DNA of 64,000 nucleotides from Gordionus sp. m RMFG-2023 (GCF_954871325.1 NC_088775.1:37673561-37737560), one strand, 5' to 3'. Counted from the first letter of the stretch, positions 11,689 to 23,288 are shown. Numbers and translations are program-made. The notes: a model not told the origin generated them from the sequence alone.

Positions 11689-12651
11689 TTTTATTTAAAC
11701 ACTAATAAAAGAATAAATTTAATCGTATTTTTATTATTATTTAGAGATATCGTTATTATTTATTCTAAAGCAAACGCAACCAGACTTACATATTCTTATT
11801 CTACTACCGATTCTTTTTAGCGCAATTATTCTTTATTTGCATTAATTATTAATTAAATTCTTATTTAATTTAGATATGCTTTCTAGCATAATTAATATAC
11901 TATGCCAACGTGTTGGAATATTTAATTTTAAGGTATATGCATGGAATTATTGTTATTATTATCATTGGAATTGCCAATTTGAAAACGGGGATCCGGGTAT
12001 GGATATATGCTGTCAAGATCACATGTCTGATGTTAAATCTATTGTACTTAGGCATTTTTTTTGATATTCCTCGAATTCAAATTCAACCTCTCAGTTTTAT
12101 ATCTTAGAGCTGTAAATTTCTCTAATTCTTTTGCAAAAAATTTCCAGACTATGGATTTTTTATTATCCAGAGTTAAGATACTAAAATTATTTAAATTATT
12201 AAAGTAGATGCATCCATTTTAAAAATATGTAAAATTATGGTAACTTTTGGAATTTTAGATTTTTGATTGATTGAATTCTATAATGACATCAATATAATTA
12301 AGATTTTAAAATAGTAGAAAATAAAAATTCATCAAAATCCTGATTGACATTAAAAAATTACAAGAATGGTGTTGACCAATTATTAGAATAAAAAGGTAGA
12401 AAGAAATTTCTGCGCCGGCCATATCGGCGACGCGCCGGCGTGATTTTCTTAAACGGCGGCTTTTTCAGCGTAACCAAAAAATGTCGGCGGCCGGCCAACG
12501 GCCAGCCGGCGCACAGGTCTAGATATATTTTAAATACACTATTTTTGTAACTTTTAGATTCCTCAACCTAATGATGATAGTGTATTAGCTGCAATGATTT
12601 ATCCCAATTTTAAACCAAACTAGCCATATATCAATTCGGTTCCATGTCAAT

Positions 12652-13225
12652 TCAGCGAAACTTTTATCGCGAAACACTTTTTCGCGAAACTTTTATCGCG
12701 AATGTCGTTTATCGCGAATGGATTTTATAGCGAAACTTTTATCGCGAATCTATAATAGCGAATACTATTCCGCGAATGCAATATCGCGAAACAAATATCG
12801 CGAAACCTTTATAGCGAATACATTACCGCGAATACAATATAGCGAAACAAATATCGCGAATTTTTTATAGCGAAACCTTTATCGCGAAACCTTTAATGCG
12901 AATACATTACCGCGAAACTTTTATCGCGAATCAATAATCGCGAAAATTTTATAGCGAAACATTTATCGCGAAACATTTAAAGCGAATACATTACCGCGAA
13001 ACTTTTATCGCGAATCAATAATCGCTAAAATTTTATAGCGAAACCTTTATCGCGAAACCTTTAAAACGAATACATTACCGTGAAACTTTAATCGCGAATC
13101 AATAATCGCGAAAATTTTATAGCGAAGTTATTATCGCGAAACCCAAATCGCGAAGACAATGTAGCGACAATTATTTCGCGAAACATATATCGCGAAGATA
13201 TTATAGAGAATTTAATATCGCGATA
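12652..13225. repeat. 14-bp TATCGCGAA minisatellite with 84-bp higher-order unit
   Basis: Roughly 40 units of about 14 bp with consensus CTTTATCGCGAAAC and variants ATAGCGAA, TTACCGCGAA and AATCGCGAA. In the centre six units form a larger repeat: the GCGAATACATTACCG landmark recurs at 12898, 12982 and 13066, exactly 84 bp apart. Unit length is not a multiple of three and stops occur in all frames, so it is not coding. The CpG-bearing core is conserved while the AT spacer varies. It begins 12-30 bp after the last outer hAT exon. Confidence 0.92.
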
Positions 13226-13588
13226 ATTGCTAATAATGACTAATTTATTTTGAATCATTTTTTTAAATTATATTATTTGAATAATATTTTTTTAATTCAC
13301 ATAGTTTGTAATTTTCTTATAACCTTAAAAAATTTTTACAATGATTAATTAACTTAGATCTGGTTTATGAAATTTGTTATTGAAATACACTTTTTTCGCT
13401 ATCCTATCCTTTCCTTCGAAGTTCTTATTTTATAATAATCGCGCACAAGGAACTCAGCTTTATCAATATATTAATCATTGAGTTTATTAGTTAAATCTTG
13501 ATATTTATTGGCGAAATTGATATCTGGGTAGCATTTCTATTTATTGTCTGATGACTTAATATTTATAAATTTATCAATCAATTTTGGC

Positions 13589-14192
13589 CAGGGTTAGCAA
13601 GTCAGTCAAATGACTAGATTTTACGGGTCAATTGAACGGGAGAATATTTGACCTGGTCAAGTGGTCATATATTCTATAAGATCTGAATATAAAAATATGT
13701 TTGAAAAAGAAAAAACGATATAAATGTGAAATGTGATGACAATGCTTATTGAGTTCCTAATATTAAGGAGAGCATTTTAATCATAGTGAATTTAATGAAG
13801 TATGTAATATAATAAAAGCATACAAGGTGGTGATCAAAATATTTCAAGTTATATCATAAATTTCAGAAATAAAAGACGCTTGTTTAATAGAAAATCATGG
13901 GGATAGCAGTAACTTCCATAAGAAACAATCAGATTTCAAACTCAAGCGGTGGAATTAGCTTTGACCACCATGGCCATTAAGAGAAGTGACATTACTAACA
14001 ATTTCTAGATCTACTTCTTCTTCAGAAAGAAATTGGTCGATTTGTGTCATTAATCTTACTAAAACAGAAATCGATTGAAGATTTAGACAAAAAGAAAATT
14101 GATTAAAAATATTAAAGAAAATGATGATATTCAATATAAAATAATATTTATTTGATTTTAACTATATTTGACCGGTCAAATGCACAACCTTG
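13589..14192. mobile_element. hAT-type short element, CAGGGTTAGC...CAACCTTG
   Basis: Left end CAGGGTTAGCAAGTCAGTC and right end GCACAACCTTG are imperfect inverted repeats, with TTTGACC/GGTCAA boxes in both arms. Flanks ATTTTGGC (13581-13588) and GTTTTGGC (14193-14200) match at seven of eight bases, consistent with a hAT duplication. The 604-bp interior has no convincing coding, so it is probably non-autonomous. Confidence 0.7.
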
Positions 14193-14699
14193 GTTTTGGC
14201 AGTCACTATTCTTAAACAGTGTAGATGAATAAAGTCTATAACTACTGTTTAGAATATCAATTTTGAATGGCAATTCAAAAATAAATTACATCTAAGTGAA
14301 ATAAGGATCCTCAATTTAAAATATTTATTAATTTATTATTTTACGATCTTTATAGATATCTTTTTATCTTTTCTGTTTATTTGAAGGGGGGGAGGGGGGG
14401 GCGTGATAAAATTTTTAGTATAATAACTCGGCATTAATTTCAATTAATTTAAATATAATATTTTGATATGGGTTCTTATTGAATCTTAAATAATTTTAAA
14501 ATATAATAAAAAAAATAGCTACACTTAAAATTAACAAATAATTAATGACATATTTGATAAATTATAACTATTTAAAAAAAAAAAGTATTGTCGAAATTTA
14601 AAAAAAAAAATTTTCTCGTCTGGCTGGTGCCATTCCTTTGGTTATAAATTATAAATATTTTCGCCATTCTTTCCTCTTTATTTCGGAGTCTTATAAAAT

Positions 14700-16190
14700 A
14701 TGTTATCAAGCAAAAATAAGGAGATCCTAACCTTTAAAAATTATTTGTTCCGCCTGGATAAAGTAGTCTCAGATATTAATTATTATAGATGTATCAATCA
14801 GGATATTTTTAAATGTCCCATACGACTTACAAAAAAAAATGGTAAGATAAAAGATAATAAAGAAATACACAATCATCCAGAAAATCCAATTGAAATGGAA
14901 ACCAAGAAAATAATCAATTCAATTAAGAATGAAGCTTTGAATAATACTATGGAAACTCCAAACTTTATTGTGGCGAAACACGTATCTCGATTAAGTGATT
15001 CTATATCAATGGCACTACCATCACCGAATCTTATGAAACGTATAATTCACCGAACGCGGAGTTCAAACAGTTTTGCACCTCCGAATCCTAGCAGCCTTAT
15101 TGAGCTGGTAATTCCGCATGAATATTCAATTACAGATAAATATGAGGATTTCATACTTCATGATGATGGTCCGGTAAGATTTTCAATAAATTTTTTGAAC
15201 AAATATAACTAAATCCTTCATTTTTATTGCGATAAGCTGCCCGATAAGAAACACTTTATTATAATTGCTTATTTATTTATCATGTGTGTCAGGTTCCCGA
15301 CCGTGTTATCATATTTGGAACAAGAAAAAATTTGGACTTCTTAGCTTCATGCGAACATTGGTTTTCTGATGGTACATTTAAATCGTCGCCACCTTTATTT
15401 ATGCAAATTTATACAATTCATGGGATTAGAAATAATAATGTTTTACCTCTCATATATATATTGACCAATAGAAAGGATTATGAAACTTATAAAAGAATAT
15501 TTACTATTATAGGTGACAACTTAATATTAACTCCAAAAAAAATTATGACGGATTTTGAAATGGCCAGTGTAAAAGTTTTCAATGAAGTGTTTCCCAGTTC
15601 GCAACACAAATGTTGCTATTTCCATTTTGGCCAATCCTTTTGGCGAAACATTCAAAAATATCCAGAAATATAAAACAGATGTAGAATTTAATATACAACT
15701 TAAATGATGGTTTGTTTGGCGTTTGTGCCACCCTTAAATGTAGTTGAAACATTTGAATTACTAATAAACTCCGAATTTTATTCTAATAGTCAATTGTTAC
15801 TTCAGCCTCTAATTGAAACTTTTGAAAAAGCTTATATTGGTAAAACGTTTGGAAGAGGCAGACTACCTGCTTTGTTTAATATTGAACTCTGGAATTGTTA
15901 CCAATCAACACTGAACGGGGAAGCGAAAACCAACAATATTTTAAAATGATTTAAAAAGTATAAAGATTTACTAATAAACTATATAATTTATTTTAGGCTT
16001 AAAAAAACAACAAGGGGTGACAGAGTTAAAAATTGCTCAATATAATTCTGGTGAAACATCCTCCACCCCGAGAAAAAAATATCGAAATCTACATGCGAGA
16101 ATAGTAACAATTGTTTCTGACTTCGAAAATCGATCAAGATTAGATTATCTTAAAGGAATCGCTATTAATATAACATTGAATGTTTAATTT
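14700..16190 (+). pseudogene. MULE transposase with FLYWCH finger and one intron
   Basis: Exon 1 (14700-15173) opens with a FLYWCH-type finger: FKNYLFRLDKVV, YYRC, FKCPIRL and IHNHPENP give the F-L-W-C-H pattern. A 119-bp GT-AG intron (15174-15292) follows. Exon 2 reads VPDRVIIFGTRKNLDFLASC, then WFSDGTFKSSP (first catalytic D), KKIMTDFEMASVKVFNEVFP (second D) and HKCCYFHFGQSFWRNIQ. Later pieces FNIELWNCYQSTLNGEAKTN and LKKQQGVTELKIAQYNSGE are the conserved MULE C-terminus. Frame changes near 15673-15700 and 15950-16000 break it. The GTAAGA donor and TGTGTCAG acceptor join in frame as GP|VPDR. I found no TIRs or 9-bp duplication. Confidence 0.88.
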
Positions 16191-16249
16191 TTTTAAATTC
16201 TTATCTACAATAATAAAAATTTTGTTTGTTTTTATATAATAGTCTCAAA

Positions 16250-17478
16250 TTTTTATATTTTCATTATTTTTTTGTGACAATAATATAGGATACTTTGGTA
16301 TAAAATTTAGCTGGTTACATAAGACTCATTCATCAAGATACAGATTTTATGAGGGTATTTACAAATTCTTTTATATGTGTGTGACACAGTCTTTCTCTAC
16401 CACATCAATCCCACGATTAATATTTCAAAAATAAATACCTTTCGTCATGCATTATAAAATTATTTTAAAAATTCATATTCCTAGCCCTTGAGTCATATAG
16501 TTGTTTCCCCTTACAAATATGATCATTTTTGATGAGCAACATTATTAGAAAAGTACTATTATAAAATAATACTCAAGTATTACACTAAAGGGCAAAGTTT
16601 AAAACGAGGATTACATTTTCCTTTTATTTATTAAAGCATATAAATTTATATCGGGGTGTTTTTGTCAGATTTTTTTCCCATGGTTATTTTTAACCAGTCT
16701 TTGTTCAAATCAGTGATTCTTTTAAAAATTTACACTTCAGTTATATATTTAACAAACAAACCTATTGGTTTAGACGATATGTTATGGCAATGCTCTACTT
16801 TTTCCTTCACATATTCAATAAAAAAAAAATCATTTTTTAAAAAACTTTTTATAATGAAATTTATTATTTAAGGATATTTATTCTATATGTAAATTAGATA
16901 TAAAAAAATATGACCTAAAGGGATCTATTAAAATAAGATAATACTTGCTAAACCATTTCCTATTTTAACTTAAGAAAAGGACTGCGGAGAATATAATCAG
17001 GGGCTTGTATACATATCTATAAATGATATCAACCCTCTCAAAACTTTTAACCTCCTGCCAAATATAAATAATTTTTAAAAAAAATACCTTTCATCCCTTT
17101 CCAATTTTTCAAATAATGATAATTGTTTCATAACTAACTATCCCCCCTCTAATTTCAATGATGCTCCTCTAATGAGTTCGCAGTTCAAGTTACGATATTG
17201 ACCTGCTATAAAAATTTGGAAAAAAATTGGTTGTATTAATTTTGTTATATAGCTTTAAAATTCCTTAAGGTTATTAATTATTTAAATTTTGGAATTTGGT
17301 TAACTTTTTTTAATATACTATATTCTCATTTGATTTGATAACAATGTAAATGAGCTTGGGTATCTTCATGTCATGTCATGAATAATAAAATTAAAATACA
17401 TCATTTTTTTGGTTATATTTTTTTAAAATCTTTGTTCAATCTAAATTTGATAATTTTTGAAATTCTAATAACTTTTGG
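16250..17478. other. AT-rich stretch, nothing recognised
   Basis: Short frames only, none with a recognisable motif, and no repeats with matching ends. Confidence 0.45.
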
Positions 17479-17699
17479 TTCATACTCAGGGTTGCCAGGT
17501 CAAAATTTTCAAATTGAGGGAGATGTAGGAGAAACATGAAAATTGCAGTAGAAATATAAAAATTGCTAAAAAAATTTTTTTGGCGGGCGGCCTTCGGCCT
17601 GGATTTTGAATTGATTTAATTATCCGCCTATTATTTTTTATAATTAGTTATATAAATACAAAGTCGGTAATTCCATAATATTTAACGACTCTAATATAA

Positions 17700-18300
17700 A
17701 TGAAAATTATACTTGTAGAACAAATGAGCATGACTATCATTAATGTTTTAAGACCTAAATCCAGGAGGTCAATTTTTGACGATTTGAAAGATGGGCATAT
17801 ATATGCAATTCTAACAGATGCATCTAATAAGGGATTTCCCTTGATCTTCCGCTATTTCAACAAAATTAAGGTCATTTCAATAAAACTATTAAATTTTTTC
17901 CCCTCAAATAGTGAAAAATCCAAAGACATAGCTAACCATATAATATCAGATTCGAGATGATCAATAAATTGCATGTCAGCTTTCTGATCTGATAATGCCT
18001 CAGTGAATTTGGAAAAAACAGCGTGTATTTACAGAAGTGAGTCAGCACAATGTTGGTTGAGATATGTTCCTAATAGCGGCCATCGATAGATTTTTAAAAT
18101 TTTATAAACCTTTAAAAAATATTTCTTATAATGAATGGCAGAGGTATATTTAAGAATAATTTCACATGTAGAATGTGCAGTTGCAATCAGAAGAATCTTA
18201 ACAAAGATTCACAAAATTATGCTGCAGATGTGTCCATCTTTACAGTTAAAAATTGACAATAAATTTTATGGCGCCCTTGCTAAAACATAATTATATTTTA
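17700..18300 (+). pseudogene. hAT (KIAA1586-like) transposase, forward copy
   Basis: The open frame 17700-17960 reads RPKSRRSIFDDLKDGHIYAI then LTDASNKGFPLIFRYFNKIK and KLLNFFPSNSEKSKDIANHI, the segment around the first catalytic D (TDASNKG). Downstream, decayed sequence near 18040-18130 corresponds to the LRYIP-RWLSLIPAIDRILKF segment of the reverse copy, and 18150-18290 corresponds to its SEYSLLKMIHKIMLQLCSSL segment. A block between these is lost and the frame is broken. No start methionine context or finger is visible. Confidence 0.7.
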
Positions 18301-18384
18301 TTTGAGATTTAAATAATAGAACTAAATGTTTACCGTCGTTATTGAGATTATAAAATTTCTGGCATGACATATTATACATTATTT

Positions 18385-19600
18385 AACCATTAGCTCGTTC
18401 TCTAATGTTGTTAAATCCGATTTCTCTCCTTTTTTCCAGGCAGTCCTCTTCAGGCTAAAAATGCGCTCAGATGAGGCATTAGAATAAGGTAAGGAGAAGT
18501 TTTGGCGAATAATAAAAAATAGAGAGAATCAAAATCTTTTCAAACAAGACATCAATGTCTTTCGGTATTTTTAATATATTTATTAAATTTCAAAAACCTT
18601 AATTGATGGTTTCTGTTCCAAGGTCATAATATTTATACAATTGTAAATAGAGTTATTAAAATCAAATTTTGATTGTAAATATTCTAAAATTGTCTTAATA
18701 AAAATATCTGCTTTATTTAAATATGTATTAATTAGAGTATTATTTGAACATTTTAATATAATATTTTTAGCAATAGCGCCATAAAATTTATTTTCAATTT
18801 TTAAATATAGAGATGAACAGAGCTGTAGCATAATTTTGTGAATCATTTTTAATAAAGAATATTCTGATTGCAACTGAATATTAACTGCATGCAGTAGATT
18901 TCCTACATGTGAAAAGAATCCCAAATTACTTCTGTCATTTCATATTAGAAAAATTTTTTCAAATTTTAGGACAGCCTTTAAAATCTTTATTTAAGAAGTA
19001 TTTTTTTAAGGGTTTGTAAAATTTTAAAATTCTATCGATGGCAGGTATTAATGACAACCACCTGATAGGTATATATCGCAACAACTCACACCATTCCAAG
19101 TCAGACCACTTCACCAACTCTTTTAATTCATTAACTCTTTTAGTTGAACTAAATTCGTTAAAATATTTTATCACAATTATTTCGACATCCACAGACAGTA
19201 CATTCATTGCCTTCTTGCAAGAACTATGTAGTATATATGGCATATACAGCCAATGGTAATAATTCATTTGTGCTGCCTCAATTCGGTAACTTTAGTTTTT
19301 GCCAAAATTTACAGAGGCATTATCAGTGCAGAAAGCTGGCATGCAAATCATTGATAACCTTGAATCAGCTATATTTACCCATATATGGCTAGCTACATCG
19401 TTGGATTTTTCACTATGAGGAAATTTTTTTAACAGTTTTATTGAAATGTTCTTATTCTTGTTGAAATTGCAAAGGATCGAGGGAAATGTTTTAATATTTC
19501 CCTTATTAGATACATTTGTTAGAATTGCATATGGATCAAATCGTCTAGAATTGACCTCTAGGATTCAGGTCCTTGCTCATTTTTATTGCCACAAGTAAGG
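18385..19600 (-). pseudogene. hAT (KIAA1586-like) transposase, reverse copy
   Basis: On the - strand, sequence near 19290-19400 reads ASHIWVNIADSRLSMICMPA with a DNASVNFGKN-like catalytic region. Frame 18959-19267 carries CKKAMNVLSVDVEIIVIKYF, FSSTKRVNELKELVKWSDLE and LLRYIPIRWLSLIPAIDRIL. Frame 18583-18924 continues with NLLHAVNIQLQSEYSLLK. Near 18385-18495 the dimer domain survives as SNASSERIFSLKRTAWKKGE. Together these cover most of the catalytic and C-terminal part, in several frames. It is tail to tail with the forward copy. Confidence 0.75.
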
Positions 19601-19931
19601 TTTGCACTTATATTGGAGTCGTTAAATATCATGAGAAAAAGATTCTACCCACATTGTAATGATATATATAGAGCTCTGTGAATGTTGAACTACATAATAG
19701 ATGTATACGATTTCCGCAAATATAGTTTCATTTTGATAAATTTGTATTGCAATCGATGTTGATATACTCCCCTGTACTGACTAATATTAATGAAATAATG
19801 TTGATTTATTATTGGATAAAAATAAAAGAGGATAGAAAGAAATCTACAAACTAGACATGTTTTTCGAATAAATATTAATAAAATAAATTCTAGAAAATTT
19901 TAAAATTTTTTAATAATTAATCCTTTTTTTA

Positions 19932-22900
19932 TTTGAAACCTCTCATATTGAGCATCTTTCTCGCTCGTTGCTCGATTTTTCTGACATACATATTCATCAT
20001 TCCTTCGCTATTTTTGCACATCAATCAACAGACCTCTCACAGGTGCTTTTGCTTTATTATTGGCAGCATTTTTTTTATTTTTTATACCTATGGCCATTCC
20101 CCACGAACGCAGAATCTGCCCATCCTGCATGAAACCAATACATTTAACAAATGATGGAGAATTTTTTGTTCATGGACCAATCTCTAACAGGTGTCCGCAT
20201 TCAAAACACACGCCTCTTTCTCAGATCACTTACTCGCTTCCCCCCCCTCTCATAGATTATCCCTTAAACCAAGTAATTGGTGCCTCATTCTCAGATATTT
20301 TTCTTAACTACACAAAACCAAGTATCATAACGAGAATACCCAAAGGAGCGAGAATACAAGTAGCTAAATCTCTCAGCAACTGCATATCTTCTCTTTTGCA
20401 AAATTTTAACAAAGAAGAAGAATGGTTAAAATTTTTAAACTTTGGGTACAATACTTTCAAAATACCTGACATATCACTCCAAAAATCATTAACTCAACAA
20501 ATAAAAGATGCCTGTTTAAACATCAACACTCATCTTCATGAGTCCCAAATCTTCAGACATCCCATAAACAAAAAAAAAATAACCCCACTTCAACAAAAAG
20601 CCTCATTGATTTCGAAGAAAATTGACAGTCTTAATATCAATGGGGCCCTCAAACTCATTTCAACCAATGACACTCTGGCGGAATCCAATTTAGAAACCTT
20701 AATTAAGCTTCGATCAAAGCATCCCACAACAACATTTATGCCAATATTGCCCCAACCCTTCTCCCATTGTGCAGCAGATTTCACACAGGAAGAAGTAAGG
20801 AAAGCAATCCTATCTTTTCATCGGGATTCGGCTCATGGTCTAGATGGGATTAGACCAATTTTTTTACAGGACATTACCTCTCCTGTGATCTGTACACAGG
20901 TTTCAATTCTCACTAAAATCACAAACTTAGTCAACAAAATCCTAAATGGAGACGTACCCAGCTTTATTACCCCCTTACTATTCGGTGCCAGACTCATCGC
21001 ACTCCAAAAACCAAACAAGGACATTCGGCCCATCGCCATTGGTTCAACTTACCGTAGATTGGTCGCTAAATTAATCGCATCTAGAATCAAACACGATGCC
21101 GCACACATTCTAAGCCCCTATCAACTTGGTGTAGGGATACCTGGTGGGTGTGAAGCCGCTGTGCACTTAACAAGAATTCACCTTGAAAATAACCCAAAAA
21201 ACGAATCCCTAGTAAAAATTGACTTCTCTAACGCCTACAACACTCTTTCGCGCAACACGTTCCTACATTCAACTTGCTTCCATTTCCCCGCTTATACCAA
21301 ATTTCTTTTCTCTTGCTACAAATCACCAACAATCTTACAATTCAACAAAGAAAAGATACTTTCTGTCGAGGGTATACAACAAGGTGACCCTCTCGGATCC
21401 CTTCTCTTTAGTCTTGGAATCAATGACATGATAAAATCAATAAACTCTTCATGTACTCTATCGCTCCACGCTTGGTATATTGATGATGGAATCTTGAGTG
21501 GTCCCAGTAGTGAAATTGCCAAAGCAGTCACCATAATTAAAGAAATGCAGCCATTGGACTTTCGCTTAACCAGAGCAAATCTGAATTCTCACTTTTAAAT
21601 TCCAATGCTCCCAACACTCACGATTTCAAATTCACATCAAGCGTTGAATTAACACATCTAGGATCGCCTGTTGGAGGACACGAGGCAATAAGCACCTTTC
21701 TTCATTCCACACTTGACATACTCCTTAAACTGGAGGACATCTTTACACTTCTTCCATCACACAAGTCCTTTTTTTTGCTAAAAAATTTCTTTTTTATACC
21801 AAGGATTCTTTACGCACTTCGGTCAACACCAATTTTTAAATATCCTATTCCTCTCCACACTTACGAAAAAGGAATAAAGGACTTAACCGAAAAAATAGTA
21901 AATATCAGATTCAACGAAACCGCTTGGGCCCAAGCAACTCTTCCAACCAAATTTGGTGGTCTCGGCATCAGATCTCCACTTGACTTAGCAACAACTACTT
22001 TCATATCGAGTAGTCTCTTGACAAAGCCAATAACCACCGCCCATAATTCTAAAGAAGACCTTTCCTTAATCGTGGCTATGGATATTTGGAAAACAAGGAT
22101 CAATGCTGATTCTCATCCCCCCACAACCCATAAACAGAAAGACTGGGATGCACTAGTGGTTGCTCGCTGCGTTGAAACTCTCTTATCTAGCATGCAATCT
22201 ACCGACCGCACCCTATTCTCTTCCTTGCTCAATGGTACGAGAAATGAGTTTCTTGAGGCCATCCCATCTACCAATCTTCAGCTTCAACTATCCAACAATG
22301 AATTTACCCATGCCATCGGCATTCGTCTAAATTGTTCCATCACTCACCCCCACATCTGCTCAGGGTGCAACTCGCCAGTTGACTCGAAGGGTAGACATAG
22401 TTTACATTGTCGCTCCTGCAATGGACGATTCATCAGACACAAGCAATGTAATACAATCATCCAACAAGCTCTGAAATCCGCCCAAATTCCTTCCACGTTA
22501 GAACCACAGGGTCTTTTTAGATCTGACGGTAAACGTCCTGATGGGATCTCTCAAATCCCATGGAGGAGAGGCCAACTTTTGGTATGGGACTATTCCTGTA
22601 TTGACCCCTTGGCCCCATCCAACCACGCCATCAACATCCTTGACCAGAAGGAACAACTTAAAATTTCTAAATACACAGAAATAATAAACGATCATTGCTT
22701 CATCCCAATCATATCAACCACTCTTGGCACCTTCGGCAAACTCGCCTTAGCATTTTTCAAAAACTTAGGATCACAAATCAGCAAACTCTCAGAAGAACCT
22801 CGAGAGGGTTTTTTTCTTCGTCAACGATTATCCATAGCGATTCACAAAGCTAATTATATCAGTTTCAATGGTAGCCTTTTAGCCAAAGAGCTATCATAGA

Positions 22901-22960
22901 CAACGCTTACGTTCCTTTTTCATTTTTGTTTCCCTGCGTCACACCATCTCCGTTCTTTTT
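19932..22960 (+). mobile_element. LINE with probable C-terminal restriction-like endonuclease (copy 1)
   Basis: Base composition shifts sharply at about 19932 to a C-rich, G-poor + strand and returns to AT background near 22960. The element has a short leader, one long coding region (20090-22899) and a short C/T-rich 3' tail. No LTRs are seen. It lies inside the hAT at 17487-23280, breaking the reverse transposase copy's upstream side, so it is younger. Both edges abut T runs (CCTTTTTTTA at left, TTCTTTTTTTTAAA at right). No poly-A tail is evident. Confidence 0.85.
20090..22899 (+). pseudogene. LINE ORF: zinc finger, reverse transcriptase, CCHC, RLE-like nuclease
   Basis: From the ATG at 20090 the N-terminus has a C-x2-C-x14-H-x6-C finger (C10, C13, H28, C35; ICPSC and HGPISNRCP). 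The RT domain follows: RLIALQKPNKDIRPIAIGST, LVKIDFSNAYN (motif A), GIQQGDPLGSLLFSLGIN (motif B) and AWYIDDGILSG (motif C, near 21470). The C-terminal part (from ~22350) has CSGC...RHSLHC...RHKQCN, then KRPDG, LLVWDYS and QLKISKY. This is the CCHC plus (R/K)PD...D...K-x-x-K-Y order of restriction-like endonucleases in R2/NeSL/CRE-type LINEs. A frame change at about 21550-21575 separates the 20060-21598 and 21600-22899 frames, and the sequence is otherwise open. There is no APE domain upstream. Confidence 0.85.
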
Positions 22961-23288
22961 TTTAAATAGTATTATTATATATTTTTCAAACATTTTTAAA
23001 TATATTAAAATTTATTATAATGAAAATTTTAAATTGAATAAAAGAATTATTATTTTTGTAAATTTAAAAATATAAAAATAATCAATTAATGTCTCAAAAT
23101 TATTATTTACATATTAAAAACGTTTAAAATACTTTTTTTAAAAAATCGCGGGAGAAATTAAATTGCGGTAGATTTTTGCGGGAGATTTCCAATTGCGGTA
23201 GTTTTGCGGGAGAGAGATATTTGCGTGTAAACTAAAAAATTGCGGGAGTCCCGCTGATAGGGAGAGACATGGCAACCCTGTTCATACT

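Larger units (their letters stand above)
7964..12521 (-). mobile_element. hAT element inserted in intron of the outer hAT, 8-bp TSD
   Basis: Termini are TAGACCTGTGCGCCG and its inverse CGGCGCACAGGTCTA, with strongly GC-rich, CpG-rich subterminal blocks unlike the AT-rich surroundings. Flanking 8-mers GATACATT (7956-7963) and GATATATT (12522-12529) differ at one base and look like an aged hAT target duplication. Transposase runs on the - strand: BED-like N-terminus around 11880-12180 and the C-terminal domain at 8219-8979. The middle is displaced by the 9222-11688 insertion. It sits inside intron 7881-12557 of the outer element. Confidence 0.85.
5774..12640 (+). mobile_element. Outer hAT element (host of nested insertions), right end not found
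   Basis: The left end CAGAGTTGGGCAGTACC followed by many GTATCT/AGATAC repeats (5790-5950) is typical of hAT termini. Downstream lie transposase exons on the + strand at about 6181-6348, 7505-7663, 7713-7880 and 12558-12625. It was interrupted by a TIR element (6524-7066) and, inside an intron, by another hAT (7964-12521). Beyond 12640 the coding signal stops where a minisatellite starts, and no matching right terminus is visible. Confidence 0.7.
6181..12640 (+). pseudogene. Intron-bearing hAT transposase of the outer element
   Basis: The pieces read as one hAT transposase. A start region (MFNIYSSEDEIMEIG) at 6181 precedes a likely finger region. An exon near 7505-7663 has LTRWNLAYYAIKLI, DERGLERIFS and DEEHTFIKEY. 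A 49-bp GT-AG intron (7664-7712) follows. The exon 7713-7880 reads VMQYVALSLEILEGEDNIEM then GYYVTTLSILVTKLQRF, the segment usually preceding the insertion domain. The next intron runs 7881-12557 and is huge only because another hAT landed in it. The exon at 12558 resumes with IPQPNDDSVLAAMIYPNFKPN. An in-frame TAA lies near 7862. The C-terminal dimer domain is missing. Confidence 0.65.
17487..23280. mobile_element. hAT element with perfect TSD, hosting a LINE
   Basis: Ends are CAGGGTTGCCAGGTC and GACATGGCAACCCTG, inverted with one mismatch. The flanks carry a perfect 8-bp duplication, TTCATACT (17479-17486 and 23281-23288). Subterminal GCGGGAGATTT and TGCGGTAG repeats occupy 23140-23255, with decayed counterparts at 17515-17560. 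A GGCCTTCGGCC hairpin sits at 17589-17599. Inside are two transposase copies in opposite orientation (17700-18300 and 18385-19600) and an inserted LINE (19932-22960). The transposase is KIAA1586-like, a vertebrate protein known to derive from a hAT. Confidence 0.92.

Noticed and set aside
11632-12107. Three short forward frames
   Set aside because: They lie on the antisense side of hAT 5' coding and TIR sequence and show no motif.
12652-13225. CRISPR array
   Set aside because: Units are 14 bp without unique spacers of constant length, in a eukaryotic transposon-rich context; it is a minisatellite.
20590-22695. Reverse frames across the LINE
   Set aside because: Shadows of the forward LINE coding region.
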